DNA of 64,000 bases, taken from assembly GCA_035566895.1 (NCBI GenBank), contig DATMQA010000030.1, forward strand, positions 1 through 64,000. Direction: 5' to 3'. Every line of letters begins with the position of its first letter. The first letter of the stretch is position 1. The notes under the pieces are model-generated. The model was given only the letters and a program-made list of their open reading frames with translations, searched no databases and was not told the DNA's origin. Of the stretch, positions 30,869 through 39,867 are shown one piece after another. The position numbers and the translations under genes were made by a program. This DNA is from DATMQA01 sp035566895 (GTDB lineage Bacteria; Verrucomicrobiota; Verrucomicrobiia; Limisphaerales; UBA8199).

Positions 30869-33800
30869 TCACGGACTAAAGATCAGGCGGTAGAATTTGC
30901 TCCGCGCGCTGGGTGATGGGGTGATGGCGGCGGTCGTTACAATGTTGCCAGTCGCGTCCGCGGTTTCCGTGAAAGGCGCCGCGGCATTCGCCCAGACGCC
31001 GGTGGCCAGGTCGGTAGTTTCCTGGAGCGCATACGGAGCGCCGGCCCAGGTGAGGTTGACAACGCCCCCTACCATTGCAACCGAGAGCACAGGCGACGCG
31101 CCGGCCGAGGTCAGGTTCCCGGGAGCCGGGCCGTCATCAGGCGAACCGATGCCGGCGATCATATCATCCGGCAACGCGGTGGCGTGGAACTGGATGCTGG
31201 AGACGTAGAACTCGCCGTTGGGCGCAGCCGCGTTCGTCTGAACGGTGAACAGGGTCGGCGGACTGACGGCCCAATTAATCGTGGACGCAGTAAAGGGTAT
31301 GATACAGCAAATGCAGGGGTGGATAATGATGACGTTGGTCACATTGATAATGGCCCTCAGGGTAACCGTCCCGCCATCCTGCGGATTATCGACCACCAGG
31401 GCGATTCGGTTCCAGGTATCCAACGCCATCGGCGCAGGCGTCGCGGCGTCAAACGGCAAACCACCGGAGGACCCCGCAATGTGCAGGTAGTTCGAGGCGT
31501 CCAGGGTCAAGGCCAGGCCGTCCTGGCCGCCGCTGGTCAGGTTGCTGACACAGCAGGCAATAGTTTGGAAGAGGGTTCTCTCCGTTCGCACCGAGTCGCC
31601 CTTCTCATAGCCATCAAAGAACAGGGTGTAGCTGTCGTCGGAGGTGGTGCCGGAGGCGGTGATGGGCGGCACCTGGATGGAAGCCCCGGCGTGGGGGTTG
31701 ATGTCCAGGACATTGACCACCTGGCCGCCGGGTGCGGGCAGGCCAAAGTCTTCCGTCGAGCCGACGTTGACGCCGTAGGTGCTGGCAAAGTCCGACCCGA
31801 CCAGGTTCAAGTCCGGGCCGACGGTGGCGCCGAGCGGCCTGGCCAGCGACGGCACGTTCCACCAACCCCACTGCCACCACCAACGCGAAGTGACATTCAA
31901 CCGGAGGTTCCAGGTCACGACGCCGCAAGGATTGGAAACGACTACGGTGTAGAGGCCGGCGTCGGCGAAGCCGATCGGAGACATTTGGAGCAGGGAATTG
32001 TTGGCGCCGGGCAAATTCACATTGTTATGCAACCACTGGTAGCTCAAGGGCGGTGTGCCCCCGGCTGTGACACCGAACGTGGCAGTGCTGCCCACCTGCA
32101 AGGATTGGGAAGGACTGCCCCAGACAATAAACGGCGGGGCGCAGGTGTAGCAATTGGCGTGTGCGCTGGTGAATTCGACGCGCATGCCGGTCCATTCGCT
32201 GGTGTTCGTCACGGTGAACTTGAGCGAGTTTAAACCCGATACAAAACCGCCGCCGGCGGGAATGGTAAACGGCGTCCAGGAGAAAATGCCGGGAATGGCG
32301 GCCGGCACCGGCACGCCATTGAGCTTCATAGAAGCCGCGTTGTCCGCTGCCCAGCGGCCTGAGATGGTCGCCGTGGCCGGGTTGTAGCCGGCCGGCAAAA
32401 CGAAGTTCAGCGTATAGGTGTAGGTGCCCCCGGGACAACAACCGTTGTTAGTATAATCCGGAGCGATCCACTTCGACGCCGCCAGCGTGTAAGCCGCATC
32501 CGGAGGCAGGCTCCAGGGAGTATATATGTAGCACGTGTAATTAACGTAACCATTCAAATACGCGCAAAGGATGGGGCCGGTGGGGTGGCAGATATCGGAG
32601 ACCGCGACCGCATTGCCGAAGTAATCGGCGGGCATGCCGCCAGGCACGGCGGTGGGCGGGAGCGAGTAGTAAGGATCAACCGTGGCGTCCGGAAGCAAAA
32701 TACCGCCCAGCCCAACTCCGGTATTGGTGAGATTGGAGAGGAACGACTGCACTGGGCCAATGATCAGTGGAACCACCTTGGTGGTGACATTGCCATGGCA
32801 ATCCCGGACGGTGACGGTGATGGAAGTAACTCCCGGACCGAGGGTCGTATTACACGGAGGCGATTGGCTGATGAGCAGCGAGTTTTGCGGGCAACAATTG
32901 TCCGTAGCGGTCACGGGCACGCAAGGCACGGTGCAGTTCGTCACGGTCATGCTGGCCGGGCAGGTCACCACCGGGGGGGTTCTGGGCAAGCCCTGGACGC
33001 AAACCACGCACGAGCTGGAATTGCCACAGAGGTCGGTCACGGTCACGGTCACACACGCGAAAGTGCCTGCAACAATGGTGCCGGCGGGCGGCGATTGCGT
33101 GTAAATCAAGGAGCAGAGAGGGGTGCAGTTGTCGGTTGCGGTGACGGAAATCGGAGGGATGACCAGTTGGCAGTTGGCGTTTAACGAGACGACCAAGGTG
33201 TTACTCGGGCAGTGGAGCACCGGTGGAGTGGTGTCAACTACCGTCACCGTCTGGCTGCAATTGGTGCTGGCGCCACAGCCGTCGCTAATCTGCCAGGTCT
33301 GGGTGATGACCTTGGGGCAAACCCCGTTGGTCACGAAGCTGGTCGAGGTGATGAGCACGTTGGTTGGGAGGCCGGTCGAGGTATGGAGCAGGTTGGTGCA
33401 GCAGGTCGAAACCAACGGCGGATCAAACGTCCAGGTGGTGCCGCATGGCACCGTTTTGTTGGTCGAGCACTGCACCTGCAAACAGTTGGTCGGACAACAC
33501 CCTGAAACGGTCACCGTCTGGCTGCAATTGGTGCTGGCGCCACAGCCGTCGCTAATCTGCCAGGTCTGGGTGATCGTGAGCTGCGGGCAAGCGCCGTTGG
33601 TCACGGCGCCGGACGCGGTGATGAGCACGTTGGTTAAGATGCCGGTCGAGGTCTGGATCAGGTTGGTGCAGCAGGTCGAAACCAACGGCGGATCAAACGT
33701 CCAGGTGGTGCCGCATGGCACCGTTTTGTTGGTCGAGCACTGCACCTGCAAACAGTTGGTCGGACAACACCCTGAAACCGTCACTGTCTGGCTGCAATTG

Positions 33801-34081
33801 GTGCTGTCACCGCAACCGTCAATAATCTGCCAGGTCTGGGTGATGTTGAGTTTCGGGCAAGCGCCGTTGGTCACGACCCCGGTCGGGGTGACCAGCACGT
33901 TGGTCTTGAGACCCGGCACGTTGGTAGTGCAGCAACTCGAAACGGTCGGGAGATCAAATGTCCAGGTGGTGCCGCACTGCACCGTCTTGTTGGTCGGGCA
34001 TAGCACCTGCAAACACGGCTGCGCCAAACCACACATCGTAACCAGAATGTAACAAAGAAATCCGAGCAGACGCGTTCTCAT
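30869..34081 (-). CDS. large secreted Cys-rich repeat protein (HYR/Ig/LamG-like)
   Basis: A 1070-residue protein with signal peptide RLLGFLCYILVTMCGLAQP. Residues about 22-285 are three ~90-residue repeats, each with QVQCSTNKTVPCGTTWTFDP, DGCG.STNCSQTVTVSGCC and several Cys. Two HYR-like domains follow (PPVLHCPSNTLVVSL, PVVTCPASMTVTNC). An IPTL/DUF-like region comes next, then an Ig-like domain (LQVGSTATFGVTAGGTPPLSYQWLHNN), a concanavalin-like segment and the C-terminal tail module ending ARSKFYRLIFSP. It is probably a surface adhesin or matrix component. Confidence 0.82.
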   Translation of the reverse strand: MRTRLLGFLCYILVTMCGLAQPCLQVLCPTNKTVQCGTTWTFDLPTVSSCCTTNVPGLKTNVLVTPTGVVTNGACPKLNITQTWQIIDGCGDSTNCSQTVTVSGCCPTNCLQVQCSTNKTVPCGTTWTFDPPLVSTCCTNLIQTSTGILTNVLITASGAVTNGACPQLTITQTWQISDGCGASTNCSQTVTVSGCCPTNCLQVQCSTNKTVPCGTTWTFDPPLVSTCCTNLLHTSTGLPTNVLITSTSFVTNGVCPKVITQTWQISDGCGASTNCSQTVTVVDTTPPVLHCPSNTLVVSLNANCQLVIPPISVTATDNCTPLCSLIYTQSPPAGTIVAGTFACVTVTVTDLCGNSSSCVVCVQGLPRTPPVVTCPASMTVTNCTVPCVPVTATDNCCPQNSLLISQSPPCNTTLGPGVTSITVTVRDCHGNVTTKVVPLIIGPVQSFLSNLTNTGVGLGGILLPDATVDPYYSLPPTAVPGGMPADYFGNAVAVSDICHPTGPILCAYLNGYVNYTCYIYTPWSLPPDAAYTLAASKWIAPDYTNNGCCPGGTYTYTLNFVLPAGYNPATATISGRWAADNAASMKLNGVPVPAAIPGIFSWTPFTIPAGGGFVSGLNSLKFTVTNTSEWTGMRVEFTSAHANCYTCAPPFIVWGSPSQSLQVGSTATFGVTAGGTPPLSYQWLHNNVNLPGANNSLLQMSPIGFADAGLYTVVVSNPCGVVTWNLRLNVTSRWWWQWGWWNVPSLARPLGATVGPDLNLVGSDFASTYGVNVGSTEDFGLPAPGGQVVNVLDINPHAGASIQVPPITASGTTSDDSYTLFFDGYEKGDSVRTERTLFQTIACCVSNLTSGGQDGLALTLDASNYLHIAGSSGGLPFDAATPAPMALDTWNRIALVVDNPQDGGTVTLRAIINVTNVIIIHPCICCIIPFTASTINWAVSPPTLFTVQTNAAAPNGEFYVSSIQFHATALPDDMIAGIGSPDDGPAPGNLTSAGASPVLSVAMVGGVVNLTWAGAPYALQETTDLATGVWANAAAPFTETADATGNIVTTAAITPSPSARSKFYRLIFSP
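33237..34035 (-). repeat. three tandem 270-bp coding repeats
   Basis: Within the preceding gene, blocks starting near 33237, 33507 and 33777 repeat with a 270-base (90-codon) period. The first two are almost identical over long stretches (for example the segments at 33421-33500 and 33691-33770); the third is more diverged. The near identity at synonymous sites indicates recent duplication or ongoing homogenisation. Confidence 0.85.
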
Positions 34082-34303
34082 AATTGAACCATTCGAACAG
34101 TACCCTTAGCCGTTGAAATTCTCCCCCAGGAGGGAGGGACGGCTGACGAAAGCCCGAGGCCTTTTAGGGATCACCGGCAATGCTACTCCCGCCATTCGTA
34201 AGACGCAAGTTATACTTGCAATTAGTTCAAAAATAGTCTCCTGCCATGGTCAACGACAGGTTGGTTCATGTTAAGCATTTAATACACTGATGGATGATGG
34301 TGA

Positions 34304-34332
34304 TTGAGTTTAGTCTGTCTTGTTTGTAGAAT
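34304..34332 (+). promoter_or_regulatory. promoter overlapping the start of the Ig-repeat gene
   Basis: TTGAGT (34304-34309) and TAGAAT (34327-34332) with exactly 17 bp spacing. Transcription would begin near 34339, where an in-frame GTG (MSFFAAEK) lies, so the mRNA could be leaderless. Confidence 0.5.
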
Positions 34333-37300
34333 GTGAGGGTGAGTTTCTTCGCAGCAGAGAAGTTCCTTGCAGGCGGTTGTGGTGCAATCTGTCTTCTGTC
34401 GATGGCCGGCGGGGCCTGGGGCGCGACTTCAAAGCCGGCTGCGCCGGGCAATCTGGCCGGGTCTGCCGTCGCTCCGGGCCGGATTCAGCTTACCTGGAAC
34501 GATAATTCGTCGAATGAAACGCAGTTTTATCTGGACCGGACGAGCAATAATTTTGGCAGCATCGTGCAGTTTGTCCTTGGGGCCAAAGCGACGAATCACC
34601 TCGACACAAATTTGCTGGCGGGCAGCACGTACGCTTACCGCGTTCGCGCCTACAACAGCGCCGGTTATTCGGCGTACTCCAACACCAACAGAGCGACCAC
34701 TTGGTCGGCCCCGTCAATCGTCCAGCCGCCGCAGAGCCAGGCGGTGGCGGCGGGAAGCAACTTGGTATTCACCGTAACGGCCGCAGGCACGGCGCCCTTG
34801 AGTTACCAATGGCTGTTCAATAGCTCGGCCATATCGGGCGCGACGGGCACCAGTCTCGCCCTCGTCTCGGTTCAGGCTTCTAACGCCGGCAATTATACGG
34901 TCGTGGTGAGCAACGCGGTGGCGGCGGTAACGAGTTCGGTGGCGAGTCTGACGGTCTTGCTGGTCTCGCCGGGAATTGCAGTTCAGCCCGCCAGTCTTAG
35001 TGTGGTGGCCGGCACACAGGCCGATTTGAGTGTGGTCGCCTCCGGAACCCTGCCTTTGAGCTACCAATGGCAGCGCGACGGAACTAACGTGGTTGACGGA
35101 GGGACCATTCTCGGGGCCGGTTCCAGCGCGTTGCGGTTGTCCGATGTCCAGACGAACCAAGCAGGCGATTATCGGGCGGTCGCGAGCAATAGCGCCGGCA
35201 CGGTCACGAGCCAGGTTGCCAGACTCACGGTGACGTTGGCACCGGCGGCGCCGACGGTCCTGAGCCAGCCGGTTGCCCAAGTAGTCGCCACCGGCGGCAA
35301 CGCAGCTTTCAACGTTACTGCGATGGGAACCAGCCCGCTGAATTACCAATGGCGATGCAATGGCACCAACCTGGCGGAAGGCGGCCAGTTCAGCGGGACG
35401 GTCGAGCCGGCGTTAAATATTGCCAACGCGCAGCCGGGCAACGGCGGGGCCTACTCGGTGGTGGTGGCGAATCCGTACGGAGCGGTGACAAGCCAGGTGG
35501 CCGCGCTGGCAGTCCAACTGTCCCAGCCGCGTTCGGTGGACCTGCTGGTGCTGATCAATTCCCGGAGCGGCCGGTATCCGGATTTTCAACATTATTTGCA
35601 GCCCTACCTGGACAACTTCGGCTGTCCGTACACCGTCCTGGATATCGCGACGAACAGCCTTGGGCCGGAGGTGAGCAATCATGCGGTAATTATCATCGGC
35701 CACAGCCAACTGGATACCAACCTGACCTGCCTCGGCAGCGCGGCCCAGAGCAACATCGCAACGGCGGTTTCCAACGGGGTTGGGCTAATCAACTTCGATA
35801 ATAATTTGGCCGGTAGCGGCAACCAGCCGCGCTACCAGTTTGTACAGCAGATTTTCGGGTTCGGGTACGGGACGACCACGCCGGTTTTGAACGTCACTTT
35901 GCCCGCGACGGAACCGCAAGGTCAGATGCACTTCATCACGGCGTTGCACGGGGCCGGAGACGTCGTGACCTTGCGCAGCAACCTCAGCCTGCCAAGCCTG
36001 GCGCTGCCGGCGGGCGTGACCGGAGTCGCTATGGCCGGCGGGCAGCCGTTCCTGGCGATCGGCAAACACGGCCAGGGCCATGCGGTGCAATGGGGTAGCT
36101 ATGATTGGATGTCGACTGCGGTCCTGGGACCGGTGGAGGGTCTGGATGACCTGCTTTGGCGAAGCATCGTCTGGGCGGCGCGCAAGCCGTTCGTCATGCG
36201 CGGGCTGCCGAACCTCGTGACGATGAGGATGGACGACGTGTCCGGTCCGTTTTGGTGGGTGCGTGTCGCCAACCAAATAGGATTCAAGCCGTGGATGAGT
36301 GTGTTTCTCAACAGCATCGACGAGACGGAAGCGGCCGACCTGCGGAACCTTGTGACCAACGGGCTGGCGACGACTTCCATCCACGCTTTCGACTGCTGCA
36401 ATACCTTCTTCTATTTCGATCACGGCCATGGAACCGCTTGTTCGGACACCGTGATTTCCAATAATTTCTACCAGGGCACGCAATGGCATCTGAGTCACGG
36501 TATCCCCATCTCCAAAGTAGTCGGGCCGCATTATTCGGAAATCGGCGCGAACGCGTTTCCGTGGCTGAAGGCGTGGGGTGTGGAATTTGTGCCGATCGAG
36601 ATCGTCCCTGGGACGGTCGAGTATGGGAGCGCGCCCGCGGCCTGGCTGGTCGGCGGACCCTACCGGCTTTACGAGACCCCGCAACCCGGGAAGGTCAACT
36701 GGCCGTTGTGGTACGCGGATTCACTCAGCGTTCCCGGTCACCCGGAATTGGATGGGCAATTCCTTAATTGCTATTCCGAGGTGCGTGATGACGCCTCGTG
36801 CCACGAATGGTGCCCGGCGCACAACGACGTTGCCGGCAGCATTGGCCGAGGCACGCGCCAGGTCAAACGCGAGCTCGACAGCATGGTCATGGGAACTCTC
36901 TATACCCACGAATGGTATTTGATTCCGATTCCGCAATCCTCCAATCAAACCCCGATGACGACCAACGATTGGGTTGCAGTTCTTCAGGGCATAACCAATA
37001 ACCTCGCCGCTTGCAGCCCGAGATACGTCACCCTCGATTATGCGAATCAATACGTGCGGGCGACGCGCACCTCACGAATAAGCGCGGCCATTTACGACGC
37101 GTTCTCCGGCCAAACAACGGTAACATTGTCGGGCAAAACCGATTTGGAAACCGAGTTTTATCTCTTTGAAGGCCAGGCCAACAATATCAGCAACAGCTTG
37201 GTATCGGTACCAGCTTTTTCGGGAACAAATATCACCACCACGACAGGAGCACCGGTGCCGCCCCTCATCCTTATTGGCCCTTCGAGCCTGACCAATGGGG

Positions 37301-37725
37301 CCGGCAGTACCGCCAGGTTTAGCGTGAGCGCAGTTGGGACGCCTCCGTTGAGCTATCAGTGGCTGGAAAACGGGCTGGAGGTCGGCGACGCGACGAATCC
37401 GACCCTGACTTTGGCGAACATCTCCGCGACGGATGCCGCCAGCTACAGCGTGGTCGTGAGCAATTCGGTGGGAACAGCGGCCAGCGCAAGTGCAAGCCTT
37501 TTGGTGCTCGAACGGCCAACCTTGGAAGCCGCCAGTTATTCGCCGGAGACTGGATTTTTCACGGTTACCGTGACCGGTTCCGCCGGTTTTCGGTATGGCT
37601 TGCAGGCGACGACTAACTTCACCGATTGGGTGGGCCTGGTTACAAACGTGGCCCCATACATCTTCACGGACACGGAAACCGCGGGCTTGAGTGCGCGGTT
37701 TTATCGCGGAGTTTACATCCCGTAA
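34333..37725 (+). CDS. large secreted FnIII/Ig protein with polysaccharide-deacetylase-like domain
   Basis: A 1130-residue protein from GTG 34333, or GTG 34339 if the transcript is leaderless. It has a signal peptide (about 12-32), then an FnIII domain (PAAPGNLAGSAVAPGRIQLTWNDNS), three Ig-like domains with repeated PLSYQW and NAGNYTVVVSN motifs (about 130-395), and a catalytic-like region (about 400-900). That region begins with a ThuA-like fold (DFQHYLQPYLDNFGCPYTVLDI, HAVIIIGHSQLD) and continues as a polysaccharide-deacetylase-like segment (VTMRMDDVSGPFWW, TSIHAFDCC, YFDHGHGTAC). A fourth Ig-like domain and the shared tail module (LQATTNFTDWVGLVTN..ARFYRGVYIP) end it. The enzyme activity is unproven. 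Confidence 0.75.
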   Translation: MRVSFFAAEKFLAGGCGAICLLSMAGGAWGATSKPAAPGNLAGSAVAPGRIQLTWNDNSSNETQFYLDRTSNNFGSIVQFVLGAKATNHLDTNLLAGSTYAYRVRAYNSAGYSAYSNTNRATTWSAPSIVQPPQSQAVAAGSNLVFTVTAAGTAPLSYQWLFNSSAISGATGTSLALVSVQASNAGNYTVVVSNAVAAVTSSVASLTVLLVSPGIAVQPASLSVVAGTQADLSVVASGTLPLSYQWQRDGTNVVDGGTILGAGSSALRLSDVQTNQAGDYRAVASNSAGTVTSQVARLTVTLAPAAPTVLSQPVAQVVATGGNAAFNVTAMGTSPLNYQWRCNGTNLAEGGQFSGTVEPALNIANAQPGNGGAYSVVVANPYGAVTSQVAALAVQLSQPRSVDLLVLINSRSGRYPDFQHYLQPYLDNFGCPYTVLDIATNSLGPEVSNHAVIIIGHSQLDTNLTCLGSAAQSNIATAVSNGVGLINFDNNLAGSGNQPRYQFVQQIFGFGYGTTTPVLNVTLPATEPQGQMHFITALHGAGDVVTLRSNLSLPSLALPAGVTGVAMAGGQPFLAIGKHGQGHAVQWGSYDWMSTAVLGPVEGLDDLLWRSIVWAARKPFVMRGLPNLVTMRMDDVSGPFWWVRVANQIGFKPWMSVFLNSIDETEAADLRNLVTNGLATTSIHAFDCCNTFFYFDHGHGTACSDTVISNNFYQGTQWHLSHGIPISKVVGPHYSEIGANAFPWLKAWGVEFVPIEIVPGTVEYGSAPAAWLVGGPYRLYETPQPGKVNWPLWYADSLSVPGHPELDGQFLNCYSEVRDDASCHEWCPAHNDVAGSIGRGTRQVKRELDSMVMGTLYTHEWYLIPIPQSSNQTPMTTNDWVAVLQGITNNLAACSPRYVTLDYANQYVRATRTSRISAAIYDAFSGQTTVTLSGKTDLETEFYLFEGQANNISNSLVSVPAFSGTNITTTTGAPVPPLILIGPSSLTNGAGSTARFSVSAVGTPPLSYQWLENGLEVGDATNPTLTLANISATDAASYSVVVSNSVGTAASASASLLVLERPTLEAASYSPETGFFTVTVTGSAGFRYGLQATTNFTDWVGLVTNVAPYIFTDTETAGLSARFYRGVYIP

Positions 37726-37775
37726 AACGTCCGCGTAACGATGGGCGCGAGGGACCGGCGTGTGGCTTGCGAACT

Positions 37776-37845
37776 CAGGTAGTGTCTTAAGACACTGCCT
37801 GAACTCTGGTTGAACTCAGGTAGTGTCCTATTAGGACACTACCTG
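37776..37845. repeat. two tandem AGGTAGTGTC palindromes
   Basis: First palindrome 37776-37801: CAGGTAGTGTC, TTAA, GACACTGCCTG with one mismatch. Second 37817-37845: CAGGTAGTGTCCTA, one T, TAGGACACTACCTG, perfect over 14 bp. Both are flanked by GAACTC. Without a U-tract they are not intrinsic terminators; paired operators or a mobile palindrome are possible. Confidence 0.8.
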
Positions 37846-37971
37846 AACTCTTGTCCCCAGAACTGGTGACTGGCAGAAAACGCCCTGTCGGCTATTCTAC
37901 AGGCGTGTTGACGGTAGCCCTTGGTGGGGTTGCCGGAATGAATTTAGAGTTCTCTTTGTAGAATGTGTCGG

Positions 37972-38000
37972 AAAGGCCGGGGTAAAACCCGGCCTTTTTG
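37972..38000 (+). terminator. intrinsic terminator
   Basis: A 10-bp stem, AAAGGCCGGG (37972-37981) with CCCGGCCTTT (37988-37997), a GTAAAA loop and a T-run. On the minus strand the A-run also gives a T-run, so it can serve both strands. It is 250 bases downstream of the Ig-repeat gene and 40 bases beyond the 3' end of the GH5 gene, so it probably terminates the GH5 transcript as well. Confidence 0.8.
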
Positions 38001-38037
38001 TTTGGTTCTGGAGTTCTTCGGGAGGTTCGGGTCGGGT

Positions 38038-39189
38038 CTAATGCCCTTTCAACAGTTCCAGCAGCCTGGCGTCCAGTTTATGGCCGTGCCAATCCTGGTA
38101 ATCCACGTCCTCGCGCCGCGAGTCTAAAATCCCGAAGTCGCCCCTGAAATTCCACAGCGCATAACCGATGTGGTTGCTGGTCAGGATGTCGAGCACATCC
38201 CCGAACCACCCCAGGAAGACGCTGTGCGGGGTTTTGTTCCAGCAACCACACTCCCCGCAGTGGACACCGACACCGCTCCTGGCCAGCTCGATCCATGACT
38301 GGTAATAAGTCTCCAGTCGGGGCTTGCCGAACTCTTGCCCGTTCATCGTGCCGGGCCAGACCGGCGTGGGACAGATGTCCGGGTCCTTGTTCGCCCACGG
38401 GGCTTTGTAGTGGGAAATCTGGCCGGGAAAATATCCCCGGCAGCTCTGAGCGATATTCAAATCCTTGAGTTCGGGCGTCACGAGGTTGCCGACCTTGTTT
38501 CCGTCGGCGAGCACCAAATGGCCCGGGTTGGCGGCGCGAATGGCGTCGGTGGCGCCCTTGGCGACCGCCCGGTAGAGCTCTCCAGGAATCGCGCTGCTGG
38601 TGGCGTGCTGGTCGTTCATATCCGAGCGCAGGGACGGTTCGTTCAAGAGATCGAAACTTACTTTCGACGCCGGAACACTCTTGAAGCGTTTGGCCCACAT
38701 GCCCCAGTGAAAAAAGAAGGCTTCCTGGGCTTCTTTCGACTTCCACAGATCATACGGTTCGTAGAAACCCGCGTTGATGCAATAGCCCGGCGCTCGATGC
38801 AGATTCAGGCTGACGTGCAGGCCGTGGTCCTGGGCCTTCCGCACGAACGCTTCAATTTTGTCCACCTCCTGCTCGTTGATTTTATAGACCTCCGCCGGGG
38901 TGATGTGTTGCGAACGGTCAAAGTCCACGTAGCGCGGGTAGGCCATCGGCAAGCGGATGAAATCAAAACCCCAATCCACCATCCAATTGAGGTCATCATC
39001 GGTGGTGCCGCGCCGAGCCGGGTAAGCGGGGTTGGGCGAGTTGAAGTCCGTCAGGTTGAACCCCCGCCACCTTGTCAGCGGGTTGCCCTTGGAATTCTTG
39101 GTTTCAGCCAGGCCCAGCGAGGCCGCGCCGGCGAGCCCCACCGCCGCGGTGGAAACCGCCGCCGTTTTGATGAATTTACGACGATTCAT
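38038..39189 (-). CDS. Tat-exported GH5-family glycoside hydrolase
   Basis: A 383-residue protein. The N-terminus MNRRKFIKTAAVSTAAVGLAG is a twin-arginine signal. The GH5 (cellulase-type) barrel shows GFNLTDFNSPNP, WGFDFIRLPMAYP, HGLHVSLNLHRAPGY, the acid/base Glu in FDLLNEPS and the nucleophile Glu in GVHCGECGCWN, then GYALWNFRGDFGILDS. It should cleave a beta-1,4-linked glucan or mannan in the periplasm or outside; the exact substrate is unknown. A terminator lies just beyond its 3' end. Confidence 0.88.
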   Translation of the reverse strand: MNRRKFIKTAAVSTAAVGLAGAASLGLAETKNSKGNPLTRWRGFNLTDFNSPNPAYPARRGTTDDDLNWMVDWGFDFIRLPMAYPRYVDFDRSQHITPAEVYKINEQEVDKIEAFVRKAQDHGLHVSLNLHRAPGYCINAGFYEPYDLWKSKEAQEAFFFHWGMWAKRFKSVPASKVSFDLLNEPSLRSDMNDQHATSSAIPGELYRAVAKGATDAIRAANPGHLVLADGNKVGNLVTPELKDLNIAQSCRGYFPGQISHYKAPWANKDPDICPTPVWPGTMNGQEFGKPRLETYYQSWIELARSGVGVHCGECGCWNKTPHSVFLGWFGDVLDILTSNHIGYALWNFRGDFGILDSRREDVDYQDWHGHKLDARLLELLKGH

Positions 39190-39405
39190 TTGTTGTGTGC
39201 CACGGGTTCAAGCTATCCATAAGGTGATCCGGTTGCTTGGATCGCATTCATACCGAGGCCACAAGTATAGCCGGCCTGGAATCAACTGACACGCCTTTTC
39301 GTTCGGCTGGGTCTGCCTCTGAGCATTTGGCTGAGATGGGATCAGCAAGGCCCCGGATTGCCGTCCCCTGGTGTTTGCCGTCAACTCGCGTGGTCGATTT
39401 TTTTT
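39190..39405. other. 216-base divergent intergenic region
   Basis: Lies between the divergent GH5 and receiver genes, so it must contain both promoters. I could not pick a convincing -35/-10 pair. A T-run (TTTTTTTT) lies at 39398-39405 immediately before the receiver ATG. Confidence 0.5.
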
Positions 39406-39867
39406 ATGCCTGCATACACCACCAGAAAAAGGATCCTGATTGTCGATGACGACCCGGATGTTTTGGAAGTTCACGCCGCATTGCTCGAAGCGGCCGGTTA
39501 CGAGGTGGCTCGCGCCGAACATTCGCTGGCGGCGCTCTTCGAAATCATTCGCAAGGCCCCGGACCTCATCTTGGCGGACCTTCGCATGCCGATCATGGAT
39601 GGCCTCGCCCTGGTCCGCGAACTTAAGGCCCGCCCGGAAACGCGCCATATTCAAGTCGTTGCGCTCACCGGGTACGATACTCCTGAAAGCCGCGCCGCCT
39701 CACAGGAAGCAGGTTGTGCCGGCTACCTTACTAAACCGATTGATGCCAGGCACTTCGCGGAGGAGGTCGCCAGGTTCCTCCAGCCCCCCGACTCGTTGCC
39801 TGCGATTTTCAAACCCTTGTCCCGGCAGGGGTTTGCAGCCGGTCCAGGCGCGCCAGCGCAGCGGTGA
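39406..39867 (+). CDS. single-domain response regulator
   Basis: A 153-residue CheY-like receiver starting MPAYTTRKRILIVDDDPDVLE. The acidic pair (DDD), the phospho-acceptor Asp in LILADLRMPIMDG, the Thr in VALTGYDTPES and the Lys in GYLTKPIDARHF are all present, so it should be phosphorylatable. No output domain. Its last 59 bases overlap the convergent REC-PAS gene. Confidence 0.88.
   Translation: MPAYTTRKRILIVDDDPDVLEVHAALLEAAGYEVARAEHSLAALFEIIRKAPDLILADLRMPIMDGLALVRELKARPETRHIQVVALTGYDTPESRAASQEAGCAGYLTKPIDARHFAEEVARFLQPPDSLPAIFKPLSRQGFAAGPGAPAQR

Larger units (their letters stand above)
37726..38037. other. 312-base gap with palindromes and a terminator
   Basis: No gene. It holds two tandem palindromes (37776-37845) and an isolated intrinsic terminator (37972-38000), described separately. 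TTTGTAGAATGTG at 37955-37967 is an exact repeat of 34323-34335, the -10 region of the preceding gene. Confidence 0.7.
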
